Below are positions 1-7,391 of a stretch of 29,904 bases of DNA, in pieces; within the stretch, counting starts at the first letter, position 1; each line of letters begins with the position of its first letter. This DNA comes from Acidobacteriota bacterium. GTDB lineage: Bacteria; Acidobacteriota; Thermoanaerobaculia; Multivoradales; JAHZIX01. The notes beneath the pieces were generated by a model that made no database searches, was not told the DNA's origin, and was given only the letters and a program-made list of their open reading frames with translations. Both the position numbers and the translations under genes were made by a program. The stretch spans positions 1 through 29,904 of the forward strand of contig JAGQSE010000374.1 in assembly GCA_020439725.1 (NCBI GenBank), read 5' to 3'.

Positions 1-1001
1 GCCGCCGGCGAGCCCACCAGCTGGAAGCCCTGGACCACCGTCGCCACCGAAAGCCCGCGGGCCTTGACCGCCGGGACTCCGCCGGCGGCGGCGAGAACCA
101 CCGAGAAGTAGCTGGGGCTCGCCTGGCTCTCGGGCAAACACCCACCGTAGAGGTCGATGCCGCTACGCAGCTCGAGGGGCGCAGCGACCGGGTATTCGTC
201 CCAGGCCACGAGCACACCGCAGCCGGCGGCGGAGCAGCGAGCGATCCCCTTCTCGATGGTCCTGCAAGCCTCTGAGTAGCTCGTGCCGCACGTCGAGCTG
301 TCCTGCCCGGACGTGGAGACGTAGATCCGGCTGTCGAGCCCCGAGAGGTCCGCCGAGCCGCAAGCGATGACCGGATCGGCGACGGCCTCCGAGACGGGCC
401 GTGCTGCGTCCTGCCACCGGACCCCCTCGAGATCCATGGTGTCGGGATCGAGGGCGAACTCGTGTCGCAACCGGGCACCGCGAAGGGTCGTCCTGCGTCC
501 CTCGGCCCATCCGCTCTTGATCCTCGGCCCGAAGACGGCGCCCGTAAGGTCGATGCCGGAGAAATCGGTACCGTGGAGCGTGGCGAACTGGAGGTCGGCG
601 CCGTCGAGGTTCGCCCCCTCGAGATCGGCCCCGGTGAGGTTCGCCCGGGACAGGTCGGTGGCCCGGCGGGCCGAGTCCTCGAGCTGCGCGCCTTCGAGCT
701 GGGCCCCCGTGAGGTCGGCACCGGCGAGCATGGCGCCCTTGAGCACGGTGTTGCGCAGATCGGCATGGCGCAGGTTGGCACCGGCGAAATTGACGTCGGT
801 GAGCACCCGTCCCGAGAGATCGATGCCCTCGAGATCGCAGTAGGGACAGCTGTAGGGGCGTTCGTCGGTGATTTCGCGCGTGATGCCGCCGGTTGGAGCT
901 TCGTCCTGATCGAGCTCCTGTGGGGCGGCTTGGGCCGTCGACGGCATCGCCGAAGCGGCCAGCAAGAGGGCTGCGAGGCACGAGGTGAGGGCGCGTGGCA
1001 T
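1..1001 (-). CDS. Secreted pentapeptide-repeat protein with beta-helix-like C-terminal part (partial, runs off left edge)
   Basis: The frame is open from an ATG at 1001 to the left edge, giving 333 codons with no stop. A good AGGAG sits 8 bases upstream of the ATG. Residues 1-26 look like a Sec signal peptide ending in AQA. A CPYC motif is at 52-55. Residues 56-160 are pentapeptide repeats of the A(D/N)LxG type (ANLRH, ADLTG, ANLTG, ADLEG, ANLDG, ADLQF), which fold as a right-handed quadrilateral helix. From about residue 225 the sequence changes: RIYVSTSGQD, then a run with paired cysteines (C238, C246, C256, C261) and LRSGIDLYGGC, like the start of DUF1565/right-handed parallel beta-helix surface proteins. 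Seen: signal, repeats, cysteines. Inferred: an exported protein joining two kinds of beta-helix. Substrate and role are unknown. The 3' end is missing, so catalytic residues or a sorting signal could lie outside the window. Confidence 0.85.
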   Translation of the reverse strand, partial: MPRALTSCLAALLLAASAMPSTAQAAPQELDQDEAPTGGITREITDERPYSCPYCDLEGIDLSGRVLTDVNFAGANLRHADLRNTVLKGAMLAGADLTGAQLEGAQLEDSARRATDLSRANLTGADLEGANLDGADLQFATLHGTDFSGIDLTGAVFGPRIKSGWAEGRRTTLRGARLRHEFALDPDTMDLEGVRWQDAARPVSEAVADPVIACGSADLSGLDSRIYVSTSGQDSSTCGTSYSEACRTIEKGIARCSAAGCGVLVAWDEYPVAAPLELRSGIDLYGGCLPESQASPSYFSVVLAAAGGVPAVKARGLSVATVVQGFQLVGSPA

Positions 1002-1002
1002 G

Positions 1003-1070
1003 GGTCTGGTCTCCTAATCGAAGGGGCGGTGCCCCGTCGCGAGGCCCACCGGTTGATCGGGGTTCAGACC
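1003..1070 (-). promoter_or_regulatory. Candidate structured 5' leader of the pentapeptide gene
   Basis: On the minus strand, GGTCTG (1070-1065) can pair with CAGACC (1008-1003). That pairing encloses the Shine-Dalgarno AGGAG (1015-1011) and places a helix between it and the ATG. Inside, GGGGC/GCCCC (1035-1031 with 1027-1023, loop of 3) competes with CCCCG/CGGGG (1062-1058 with 1036-1032), because both use the same GGGG run. Two mutually exclusive hairpins next to a ribosome site resemble a translational switch. In GC-rich DNA such pairings also arise by chance, and no known riboswitch class was recognised. Confidence 0.3.
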
Positions 1071-1106
1071 TTCCAGTGGGACGACCCTGCCGCCGATCGC
1101 AGAGCG

Positions 1107-1387
1107 CCGAGAGAAATCTCGGGCGTGGCGAAGATTCCCTCTAGACACGCGCCCAAAGTGCGTGTAATTTCCCGCCCACTTAATCGTCTCTTGCGCATCT
1201 TTACGACTTCTGGCTCTTTGAATCGTCCTTCGCCGGGTGTCGGCTCACCCGGCTGGCGGTCCCGTTCCGGGATCGTGGACTTCGCCTGTCAGCTCCCCGC
1301 CGTCTTGGCCGTTGCCTGGCGTGCGGGTGTTGTGCGGACCTCGGGTCATGGAGACCCGGGGGTTTTCGGGAGAGCCCGTCTCTCTCG
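1107..1387 (+). promoter_or_regulatory. Run of hairpins in the leader of the secreted pair
   Basis: Successive perfect or near-perfect inverted repeats lie ahead of the 1401 start: CCGAGA-GAAA-TCTCGG (1107-1122), ACACGC/GCGTGT (1145-1165), CCGGGTG/CACCCGG (1233-1252), GGTCCCG/CGGGATC with one GU (1258-1274), a 9-bp stem at 1339-1361 followed by TTTT (1363-1366), and CGGGAGAG/CTCTCTCG (1367-1387). The last two sit just before the Shine-Dalgarno. The T-run stem looks like a weak terminator or attenuator. Function is inferred only. Confidence 0.3.
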
Positions 1388-1400
1388 GGGAGGTTGCAAC

Positions 1401-2000
1401 ATGAGTGTCGTGGGAACAGCGTTCCGAGGAATGGCATGCGCCGCTCTGGTCGCCACGTTGGCGCACCCGGCGAACGCCAGTACGCTGATTCGTGCGGGGC
1501 TCGACGAGCTCGTGGCGAGCCACGAGACCATCGTCGTCGGTCAGGTCGTCGATGCGGTTTCGTATTGGAACGCCGAGGGGAACTTCATCCTCACGGACTA
1601 CCTCGTCAAGCCCCTGGACACGGTCAAGGGGCAGTCGGAGGCGGAGCTGACGGTGACCCTGATGGGCGGTACCGTCGGTGACCTGACCTCGATGATCGTC
1701 GCTGGTGCCGAGCTGGTGCCGGGGCGCTCCTATGTCCTCTTCCTGAACCACGAGAACCTCCCGGGCATCGACCAGGCGCTCACGGTCAAGGAGCACTGCC
1801 AGGGCGCCTACGACATCGTCGAGGCCAAGGATGGGAGCCTGCGCGCGGTCAGCCAGGCCAACCAGCACCCGTTGGTGCCCGATCGTTCGGGCTACGTCGA
1901 TGCTCCCGGCGGTGTCGACGGCTTTGCGGTGGACGCGATGATCCAGAACCTGCGGGAAACGGTCGAGCGCCTCGAGCGCGGCCAGGAGGTGGCGCAATGA
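1401..2000 (+). CDS. Small secreted protein encoded with a matrixin protease (family unknown)
   Basis: This is a 199-residue protein with ATG at 1401 preceded by GGGGAGG at 8 bases. The open frame extends far upstream, but only this start has a ribosome site followed by a signal peptide (residues 1-26, ending PANAS). The mature part begins TLIRAGLDELV and continues with a beta-rich segment (IVVGQVVDAVSYW, then LTDYLVKPLDTVKG and VTLMGGTVG), followed by a PGRSYVLFL strand. I do not recognise a named domain. The layout resembles uncharacterised secreted proteins that I recall next to M10-type proteases; this is memory, not a search. Its stop overlaps the next start (ATGA), so the two are translationally coupled. 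A role as chaperone, inhibitor or propeptide-like partner of the protease is a guess. Confidence 0.85.
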   Translation: MSVVGTAFRGMACAALVATLAHPANASTLIRAGLDELVASHETIVVGQVVDAVSYWNAEGNFILTDYLVKPLDTVKGQSEAELTVTLMGGTVGDLTSMIVAGAELVPGRSYVLFLNHENLPGIDQALTVKEHCQGAYDIVEAKDGSLRAVSQANQHPLVPDRSGYVDAPGGVDGFAVDAMIQNLRETVERLERGQEVAQ

Positions 2001-2665
2001 GCCTGACGACGAAGCTGTTCGCGACCCGGACCTTGACGACCGCCGGCGCCCTGGCGCTGACCGTGCTCGTCGCGTCACCCAGCTACGCCTATCGCATGAT
2101 TCAGAACACGTCGGTCGGCCGGGTCTCGGCGGGCGCGGCGGTGACCTGTTCGAACAGCGGCGGTTTCACCCACTGGACCACCGCCGCCATCTCCTGGCGG
2201 CTCAACACTGCCGGCCAGGGCTCGGGCAAGTCCGGCGCGCTGAGCGCCGCCATGAGCGCCTGGACCAATGTCACCAGCGCCAACCACACGCTGACCTACG
2301 CCGGTACCACCACCAAGGGTTGGGCCACCGACGGCACCAACACGATCCTGTGGTCGACGGGCAACGGCTGCACCGGCAGCTGCCTGGCGCTGACCGCGCT
2401 GGTCCTTCAGTCGGGGCAGAAGATCGTCGAGACCGACATCACCTTCAACGCCAGCTACAGCTGGCAGACCAACGGCACCGACTACGACACGCAGGCGGTG
2501 GCGGCCCACGAGCTGGGACATACCCTCGGCATCCACCACACCAACCTGACCTCGACGCCTCGGCCCACCATGTATGCCAGCTACTTCGGCTCCACCGGAC
2601 GCACCCTCGAGACCGACGACAAGTCGGCTCTCCACTGTTCGCAGAGCAAGTACCCGGTGAACTGA
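1997..2665 (+). CDS. Secreted matrixin-type zinc metalloprotease
   Basis: A 222-residue exported protease of the metzincin clan, M10 matrixin-like. A signal peptide covers residues 1-32 (hydrophobic ALALTVLVA, then SYAYR). The zinc site is HELGHTLGIHH at 171-181, matching HExxHxxGxxH: three zinc histidines (171, 175, 181) and the general base Glu172. A Met-turn follows at TMYAS (Met192). The C-terminal ETDDKSALHC matches the end of matrixin catalytic domains. Length fits a bare catalytic domain; no cysteine-switch propeptide, hemopexin or anchoring domain is present. It overlaps the upstream secreted gene by 4 bases and is followed by a strong terminator, so the two form a bicistronic operon. 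Substrate unknown; probably extracellular peptide cleavage. Confidence 0.93.
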   Translation: MSLTTKLFATRTLTTAGALALTVLVASPSYAYRMIQNTSVGRVSAGAAVTCSNSGGFTHWTTAAISWRLNTAGQGSGKSGALSAAMSAWTNVTSANHTLTYAGTTTKGWATDGTNTILWSTGNGCTGSCLALTALVLQSGQKIVETDITFNASYSWQTNGTDYDTQAVAAHELGHTLGIHHTNLTSTPRPTMYASYFGSTGRTLETDDKSALHCSQSKYPVN

Positions 2666-2710
2666 GCTCGCCAGGGGCCCGGCGACCCGCCGGGGCTGCC
2701 AACGTCTTCG

Positions 2711-2745
2711 ACCGGCCGGTGTCCGATGGCACCGGCCGGTTTTTT
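2711..2745 (+). terminator. Rho-independent terminator after the matrixin gene
   Basis: A perfect 11-bp GC-rich stem, ACCGGCCGGTG (2711-2721) with its complement (2730-2740), has an 8-base loop and is followed at once by a run of six T (2740-2745). It lies 45 bases after the protease stop. Confidence 0.92.
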
Positions 2746-2794
2746 CATGACGCCGCGTTTGCGAAGTCTCTTCTTTGTCGACCAGATCAGCGAC

Positions 2795-2800
2795 TATGAT
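2795..2800 (+). promoter_or_regulatory. Possible -10 element (TATGAT) ahead of the 391-aa gene
   Basis: TATGAT lies about 98 bases upstream of the next start, in a short AT-richer patch right after the terminator. No good -35 hexamer is at the expected spacing (TTGTCG is only 14 bases away), so the assignment is weak. Confidence 0.25.
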
Positions 2801-2897
2801 GACAAGACACGTCCGACAGAAAAGAAGAGCGGCGGGTCTCCGTCAACGGATCCTTCGTCCGTAGCCGGCCGCCGAAGCAGGAAGGAGCTTCGCGATC

Positions 2898-4073
2898 ATG
2901 GCGACGTCCAGAGATTCGATCATCAGCGCCGATCCATCCGCCGGAGGACCCGAGGTCCAGATGCTCGCCGACCTCGAGCGTGTCGCCAAGGGTCAGGCGC
3001 CGCAGAACCAGGCGGTCTGGTCGAAGTCCTACAACGGAACGCTCTCCAACTGGGCGAAGACAGGATCGCGCAATCACCCGGCCATGGCCAACGCGCTCCG
3101 GGTCACGGTGGACCCTGGCGCGGCAGCGGACTGGTGGCTCGCGATGCTCGAGCTCGAGCTGAGCGGCAAGGTCGACGCCGAGGGCCGCAAGGGGTTTTGG
3201 ACCACTCACGAGCTGTGCTCTGGCGTCTATTGGGGCTGGTCGTGGCTCGGAGCCGTCACCGCCTTTCACCTCCTGACCCAGCGTAGGAAGCGAGCCGACG
3301 CGCAGGACGCCCTGAAGCGGAGTCTGGTCCGACACGCCGCCATGGCCTCCCTCCTCGGCTGCCGCCTCGTCGAGCGCGGCGGCCGAGGGCAGGAGACCTA
3401 CAAGGGGATCGGTATCTATGGCGCCGGGGCACGGACCAACCCGGCCCACCACATCCGCAAGGACACGTCACGGGTCCTCGCCAACGCCCTCGGCGAGCGT
3501 CCCTGGATCCATCCCAACTGGCTCAAGGACGATGCGGAGACCGTCGCGCGCACCGTCGCCGCCCTACCCGTTGAGGCGTTCGGGCTCGACGACGACACGC
3601 GCAAGACGTGCCTCGGCTTCATCGAGCGCTCGGAAGGATTGTCCAAGATCCTCGAATGGGTCCGGGAGGTGCGTGCCATCGTCGAGTACGAGATCTGGTT
3701 GTGGCCGGACCGTGGCTGCTCGCTGATGCGGTCGAATCCCAACGGCAACACCTCCGCGACCTTTCTGTCGAGCGCGCCCCGCGGCACGACCATCGCCGAC
3801 GCCGCCCGGCCGGCGGACTTCGTCAACCTCCATCCCTATCCCGGCGGCCGGATCCGCGGCAAGGTCAGCGCCGGAGAGACCGAGCTCGACGGCCGCACCT
3901 TCCGCTGCTGGGAATTTCCCCGGAGCGAGCAGGGGGAACGCGGCCGGCCGCCGGTCGAGGCCTGCTGGCAGTTGCCGTCGGCCACACCCCTCGCCCGCAT
4001 CCGCTTCCGGCCCGACCAGGCCCCGGCGCTGGTCTCCACTCCGCCCACACCGACGGCCGGAAGCCAGGGCTGA
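2898..4073 (+). CDS. Conserved-looking protein of unknown function, 391 aa
   Basis: ATG at 2898 with AAGGAG 10 bases upstream. There is no signal peptide or membrane segment, so it is probably cytoplasmic. It is unusually tryptophan-rich in the middle (WWLAMLELEL, SGVYWGWSWLG, WLWPD). A mostly helical N-terminal half (residues about 60-260) contains basic stretches (TQRRKRADAQDALKRSL) and paired histidines (NPAHHIRKD). After about residue 270 comes a beta-rich segment (SATFLSSAPRG, GGRIRGKVSAGETELDGR, FRCWEFPRSEQGERG). The extreme C-terminus is Pro/Thr-rich and probably disordered. I do not recognise any domain or catalytic motif. It stands alone: a terminator lies upstream and the permease starts 101 bases downstream. 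Codon use looks like that of its neighbours, so it seems a genuine gene. Confidence 0.8.
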   Translation: MATSRDSIISADPSAGGPEVQMLADLERVAKGQAPQNQAVWSKSYNGTLSNWAKTGSRNHPAMANALRVTVDPGAAADWWLAMLELELSGKVDAEGRKGFWTTHELCSGVYWGWSWLGAVTAFHLLTQRRKRADAQDALKRSLVRHAAMASLLGCRLVERGGRGQETYKGIGIYGAGARTNPAHHIRKDTSRVLANALGERPWIHPNWLKDDAETVARTVAALPVEAFGLDDDTRKTCLGFIERSEGLSKILEWVREVRAIVEYEIWLWPDRGCSLMRSNPNGNTSATFLSSAPRGTTIADAARPADFVNLHPYPGGRIRGKVSAGETELDGRTFRCWEFPRSEQGERGRPPVEACWQLPSATPLARIRFRPDQAPALVSTPPTPTAGSQG

Positions 4074-4174
4074 CGAAACAAAGTCTCGGGCCGAACCGTC
4101 ATCGGGGTATACGAGCCGCGGCCGGCGACGCCGGTCACCCAGAGGTTGCCTCTTCAGAGACCCCAAGGCGTTCC

Positions 4175-6637
4175 ATGCACGACCTGCTTCGCGACCTTCG
4201 CCAGGCCCTTCGCCGCCTCCTCAAGACACCGCTCTTCACCGCCGTCGCCGTGATCACACTGGCCCTCGCGCTGGGAGCCAACACCGCGGTCTTCAGCGTC
4301 ATTCACGGCGTACTGGTCAAGCCGTTGCCCTTCGACGGCGCGGACCGGCTGGTGGGTGTTTGGTACAAGGCCCCGGGGCTGGGCTTCGATCAGCTCAATC
4401 AGTGCGCCGCGACCTACTTCACGACCCGCGACGACAGCCGCGTCTTCGAGGACATCGGTCTTTGGGACAACACCCAGGTGACGGTCACCGGGCTCGACGA
4501 GCCCGAGCAGGTCGAAGCCCTCCAGGTCACCGACGGCACCTTGCCGCTGCTCCGCGTCCAGCCCCAGCTCGGTCGCACGTTCACCGCCGAGGAAGACCTG
4601 CCCGACGGCCCGCAGACGGTGATCCTCAGTCACGGCTATTGGCAGCGGCGCTTCGCCGCCGACCCCGCAGTGCTCGGCCGGACGCTGCGCATCGACGGTG
4701 AGGAGCACGAGATCATCGGCGTCCTGCCCGCGAGCTTTCATTTCCTCGACGCGGATCCGGAGCTGCTCCTGACCTTCCAGTTCGATCGCGCCAAGACCAG
4801 CATGGACAACTTCAGCTTCCAGGCGGTGGCCCGCTTGCAGCCCGGCGCCACCGTCGAGGCGGCCAACGCCGACGTCGACCGTTTGATCCCGGTGGCCGAA
4901 CAGCGCTTCCCCGGAGGCATCACCCAGAGCATGCTCGACGAGGCCCGGTTCGCGGCCAACGTCCACCCCTTCAAAGAAGACGCGGTCGGCGACGTCGGCT
5001 CGGCGCTCTGGGTGCTCCTCGGCACGGTCGGACTGGTGCTCCTGATCGCTTGCGCCAACGTCGCCAACCTATTCCTGGTTCGCGCCGAGAGCCGCCAGCT
5101 CGAGGTGGCGGTGCGCACCGCCCTCGGTGCCGGCCGCGGCGACAGGATCCGCGCCTATCTCGCCGAAAGCCTGTGGCTGGGGGTGGCGGCCGGGGGCTTG
5201 GGGCTCGGTCTCGCCTGGGCCGCCATCCGGCTTCTCCACCGTCTCGCCCCGCCGGGTCTGCCGCGGCTCGAGGACATCGGGCTCGATCCGCAGGTGATCG
5301 CCTTCGCCTTCCTTCTCGCCCTGCTGGCAGCGGCGCTCTTCGGCATCGTGCCCGGCCTGCGACAGCGGAGCGGCCAGCTGGCGGTGGCGCTCAAGGAGGG
5401 CGGCCGCGGCGGCAGCGAAGGTCGCGAGCGACACCGGGCCCGCAGCACCCTGGTAGTGGTGCAGGTGGCGCTGGCACTGGTGCTGCTGGTCGGCTCGGGG
5501 TTGATGCTGCGCAGCTTTCAGGCCCTCCATGACGTCCAGCCGGGCTTCCGCGATCCGGACCACCTGCTGACCTTCCGGCTGGCGATTCCATCGGCCGAGA
5601 TCGAGGACTCGCTCCAGGCTTTCGAGACCTTCGTCCAGATCGAGCAACGCCTCGCCGCCATTCCCGGGGTCGATGCCGTGGGGCTGTCCTCCTCGCTGAC
5701 CATGGATCGTCACGACTCGAACAACGCCTTTTACGTCGAAGACTTCCCGACCCCGGAGGGTCAGCTGCCACCGATCCGGCGGATGAAGTGGATCTCCCCC
5801 AACTACTTCGCGACCATGGGCAACCCGCTGCTCGTGGGGCGGGACTTCACCTGGGACGAGGTGCGCAACGCGCGGCCAGTGGTGATCGTCACCGCGAACC
5901 TGGTCAAGGCCTACTGGGACGACCCGGCGACGGCGCTGGGCAAGCACGTGCGCTCGGGGCCCGGCCAGACCTGGTCGGAGATCATCGGCGTGGTCGGCGA
6001 CGTCTACGACAACGGTGTCGGCGAGGACGCGGTGCCGGTCGCCTACTGGCCGATGGTGGCCGTCGACGGAGAGACCGGAGAGCTCTTCTCGAGACGCTCG
6101 GTCGCCTACGCGGTGCGAAGCGACCGCCTGGGAACCAGCGGGCTTCTCGAGGACGTCCAGCAGGCGGTGTGGGGGCTCAACGCTAGTCTGCCGCTGGCCA
6201 ACGTCCGCTCGATGCGTGAGATCTTCGATCGCTCGATGGCTCGGACGGCCTTCACGCTGGTGATGCTGCTCATCGCCGCCGCGGTCGCGCTGGTGCTCGG
6301 CGCGGTCGGTCTCTACGGCGTCACCGCGTACTCGGTGACCCAGCGAACTCGCGAGCTCGGCATCCGCCTGGCCCTGGGTGCCGGTCGCGGCGAGGTCCAG
6401 GGCCTGGTGCTCCGCCAGGCGATACTCCTCGCCGGCATCGGCATCGTGGTCGGCGCCGCCGCGGCGCTGGGCTTGACCCGCCTCATGGCGGCGCTGCTCT
6501 TCGGGGTCAGCGCCCTCGATCCGACCACCTATGCCGCGGTAGCCGGCGTCCTGCTGCTCATCGCCGTCATCGCCGCCTACCTTCCCGCCCGCCGCGCCGC
6601 CCGCACCGACCCGCTGGTGGTGCTGCGGTGGGAGTAG
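4175..6637 (+). CDS. ADOP-type ABC transporter permease (MacB core plus two FtsX domains)
   Basis: An 820-residue inner-membrane protein. ATG at 4175 follows AAGG at about 8 bases; the frame is open further upstream, but that part reads as a shadow of the previous gene. Residues 1-20 (HDLLRDLRQALRRLLKTP) are the amphipathic leader typical of acidobacterial duplicated orphan permeases. A first membrane helix (FTAVAVITLALALGANTAVF) follows, then a MacB-like periplasmic core, then an FtsX domain with three helices (near LLGTVGLVLLIACANVANLF). A second periplasmic core (about 455-665) and a second FtsX domain (from AFTLVMLLIAAAVAL) end in ARRAARTDPLVVLRWE, the family's usual C-terminus. No ABC ATPase gene is adjacent, as is usual for this family. 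Substrate unknown; MacB relatives act in efflux of macrolides or lipoproteins by mechanotransmission rather than classical transport. Confidence 0.95.
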   Translation: MHDLLRDLRQALRRLLKTPLFTAVAVITLALALGANTAVFSVIHGVLVKPLPFDGADRLVGVWYKAPGLGFDQLNQCAATYFTTRDDSRVFEDIGLWDNTQVTVTGLDEPEQVEALQVTDGTLPLLRVQPQLGRTFTAEEDLPDGPQTVILSHGYWQRRFAADPAVLGRTLRIDGEEHEIIGVLPASFHFLDADPELLLTFQFDRAKTSMDNFSFQAVARLQPGATVEAANADVDRLIPVAEQRFPGGITQSMLDEARFAANVHPFKEDAVGDVGSALWVLLGTVGLVLLIACANVANLFLVRAESRQLEVAVRTALGAGRGDRIRAYLAESLWLGVAAGGLGLGLAWAAIRLLHRLAPPGLPRLEDIGLDPQVIAFAFLLALLAAALFGIVPGLRQRSGQLAVALKEGGRGGSEGRERHRARSTLVVVQVALALVLLVGSGLMLRSFQALHDVQPGFRDPDHLLTFRLAIPSAEIEDSLQAFETFVQIEQRLAAIPGVDAVGLSSSLTMDRHDSNNAFYVEDFPTPEGQLPPIRRMKWISPNYFATMGNPLLVGRDFTWDEVRNARPVVIVTANLVKAYWDDPATALGKHVRSGPGQTWSEIIGVVGDVYDNGVGEDAVPVAYWPMVAVDGETGELFSRRSVAYAVRSDRLGTSGLLEDVQQAVWGLNASLPLANVRSMREIFDRSMARTAFTLVMLLIAAAVALVLGAVGLYGVTAYSVTQRTRELGIRLALGAGRGEVQGLVLRQAILLAGIGIVVGAAAALGLTRLMAALLFGVSALDPTTYAAVAGVLLLIAVIAAYLPARRAARTDPLVVLRWE

Positions 6638-6661
6638 AGCCCCGCCTCCGCCAAGAAGCCC

Positions 6662-6698
6662 TTGCGGCGATGTGACTGGTCAGATAGCCTGGTTATAT
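6662..6698 (+). promoter_or_regulatory. Promoter and possible operator of the first toxin-antitoxin module (leaderless start)
   Basis: TTGCGG (6662-6667), 17 bases, then TAGCCT (6685-6690) places the transcription start at about 6697, exactly the antitoxin ATG. No Shine-Dalgarno is present, so the mRNA is probably leaderless. An imperfect direct repeat, CTGGTCAGAT (6676-6685) and CTGGTTATAT (6689-6698), 8 of 10 identical and 13 bases apart, overlaps the -10 and the start. It is a plausible site for autoregulation by the antitoxin. Confidence 0.4.
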
Positions 6699-6948
6699 GA
6701 TCACGCTCAAGGCGTCCGAGTTCAAGGCGAAGTGCCTGGCGATCCTCGACCAGGTGGCGATGACCGGTGAGACGGTCACGATTCTGAAGCGTGGCAAGCC
6801 GGTGGCGCGGCTCGTGCCACCGGTACCGGTCGAGGACGACTATCCGCAGAGGCGCCTCGCCGGCTCGGTCGCCTTCCTCGGCGACGTGGTGGCTCCAGCC
6901 CTTCCTGCCGAGGTCTGGGAAGCCGAAGGCGGGGACCTCGACGAGTGA
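6697..6948 (+). CDS. Type II antitoxin, Phd/YefM-like
   Basis: An 83-residue protein with the Phd/YefM N-terminal pattern: ITLKASEFKAKCLAILDQV, then GETVTILKRGKPVARLVP at residues 28-45. This fold dimerises and binds operator DNA. The acidic C-terminal part (VWEAEGGDLDE) is expected to wrap round and block the toxin. It overlaps the downstream PIN toxin by 4 bases (GTGA), the normal arrangement. The start has no ribosome site but a well-placed promoter, suggesting leaderless translation and self-repression. Confidence 0.9.
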   Translation: MITLKASEFKAKCLAILDQVAMTGETVTILKRGKPVARLVPPVPVEDDYPQRRLAGSVAFLGDVVAPALPAEVWEAEGGDLDE

Positions 6949-7340
6949 GGGCGCTCCTCGATACCCATGTGCTGTTGTGGTGGGTTTCCGACCCGGACCG
7001 CTTGAGCCCCGACCATCTCGAGATCCTCAGCACCGTCGGTCCCGAGTCGCCGGTCGGCGTTTCCGAGATTTCCCTGTGGGAGATCGCAACGCTCTACGAC
7101 CTCGGCCGGATCGGGCTTCGCGGACCGCTCCGCGACTGGCTCGAAACCGCCGTCGCACCTCCGCTGGTCCAGCGGCTGGGTATCTCGCCGGCCATCGCCG
7201 CGGAGGTCGCCGCCCTCCCGGACTCCTTCCACCGCGACCCTGCCGACCGCATCCTCGTGGCCACCGCGCGGGTCCTCGGCATCCCACTGCTCACCCGCGA
7301 CCGCCGCATCCTCGAGTCCGGCGTCGTCGAGACGCGTTAG
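6945..7340 (+). CDS. vapC: PIN-domain ribonuclease toxin (VapC-like), partner of the Phd-like antitoxin
   Basis: A 131-residue PIN-domain protein using a GTG start that overlaps the antitoxin stop. The four acidic residues of the PIN metal site are visible: Asp6 in LLDTH, Glu46 in SLWEIA, Asp101 in DPADRI and Asp119 in TRDRRI. Length and motifs fit the VapC subgroup that pairs with Phd-type antitoxins rather than AbrB-type ones. Family members cut tRNA or rRNA at specific sites; the target here cannot be read from sequence. It converges with a second PIN gene 51 bases away. Confidence 0.92.
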   Translation: MRALLDTHVLLWWVSDPDRLSPDHLEILSTVGPESPVGVSEISLWEIATLYDLGRIGLRGPLRDWLETAVAPPLVQRLGISPAIAAEVAALPDSFHRDPADRILVATARVLGIPLLTRDRRILESGVVETR

Positions 7341-7391
7341 AAACCTCCCAGCACGGCAAGGAACCGGCAGCCGGGCAGGCACGCCAAGGCC

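Larger units (their letters stand above)
1002..1400. other. Divergent intergenic region (399 b), no gene, rich in inverted repeats
   Basis: No convincing ORF lies between the minus-strand pentapeptide gene and the plus-strand secreted pair. The segment 1140-1225 is noticeably more AT-rich than its surroundings and probably holds the promoters, but no clear -35/-10 pair could be assigned. It contains several short perfect inverted repeats, described separately as the two candidate leaders. Confidence 0.7.

Noticed and set aside
440..850. Short near-repeats resembling a DNA repeat array
   Set aside because: They are the degenerate codons of pentapeptide repeats, not CRISPR or satellite units.
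462..1400. Upstream extension of the frame of the small secreted gene (would add 313 codons)
   Set aside because: The extension is antisense to the pentapeptide gene and the intergenic gap; the start at 1401 has a strong ribosome site and a signal peptide.
3608..4174. Upstream extension of the permease frame
   Set aside because: It overlaps the 391-residue gene in another frame and lacks permease features; the start at 4175 gives the family's N-terminus.
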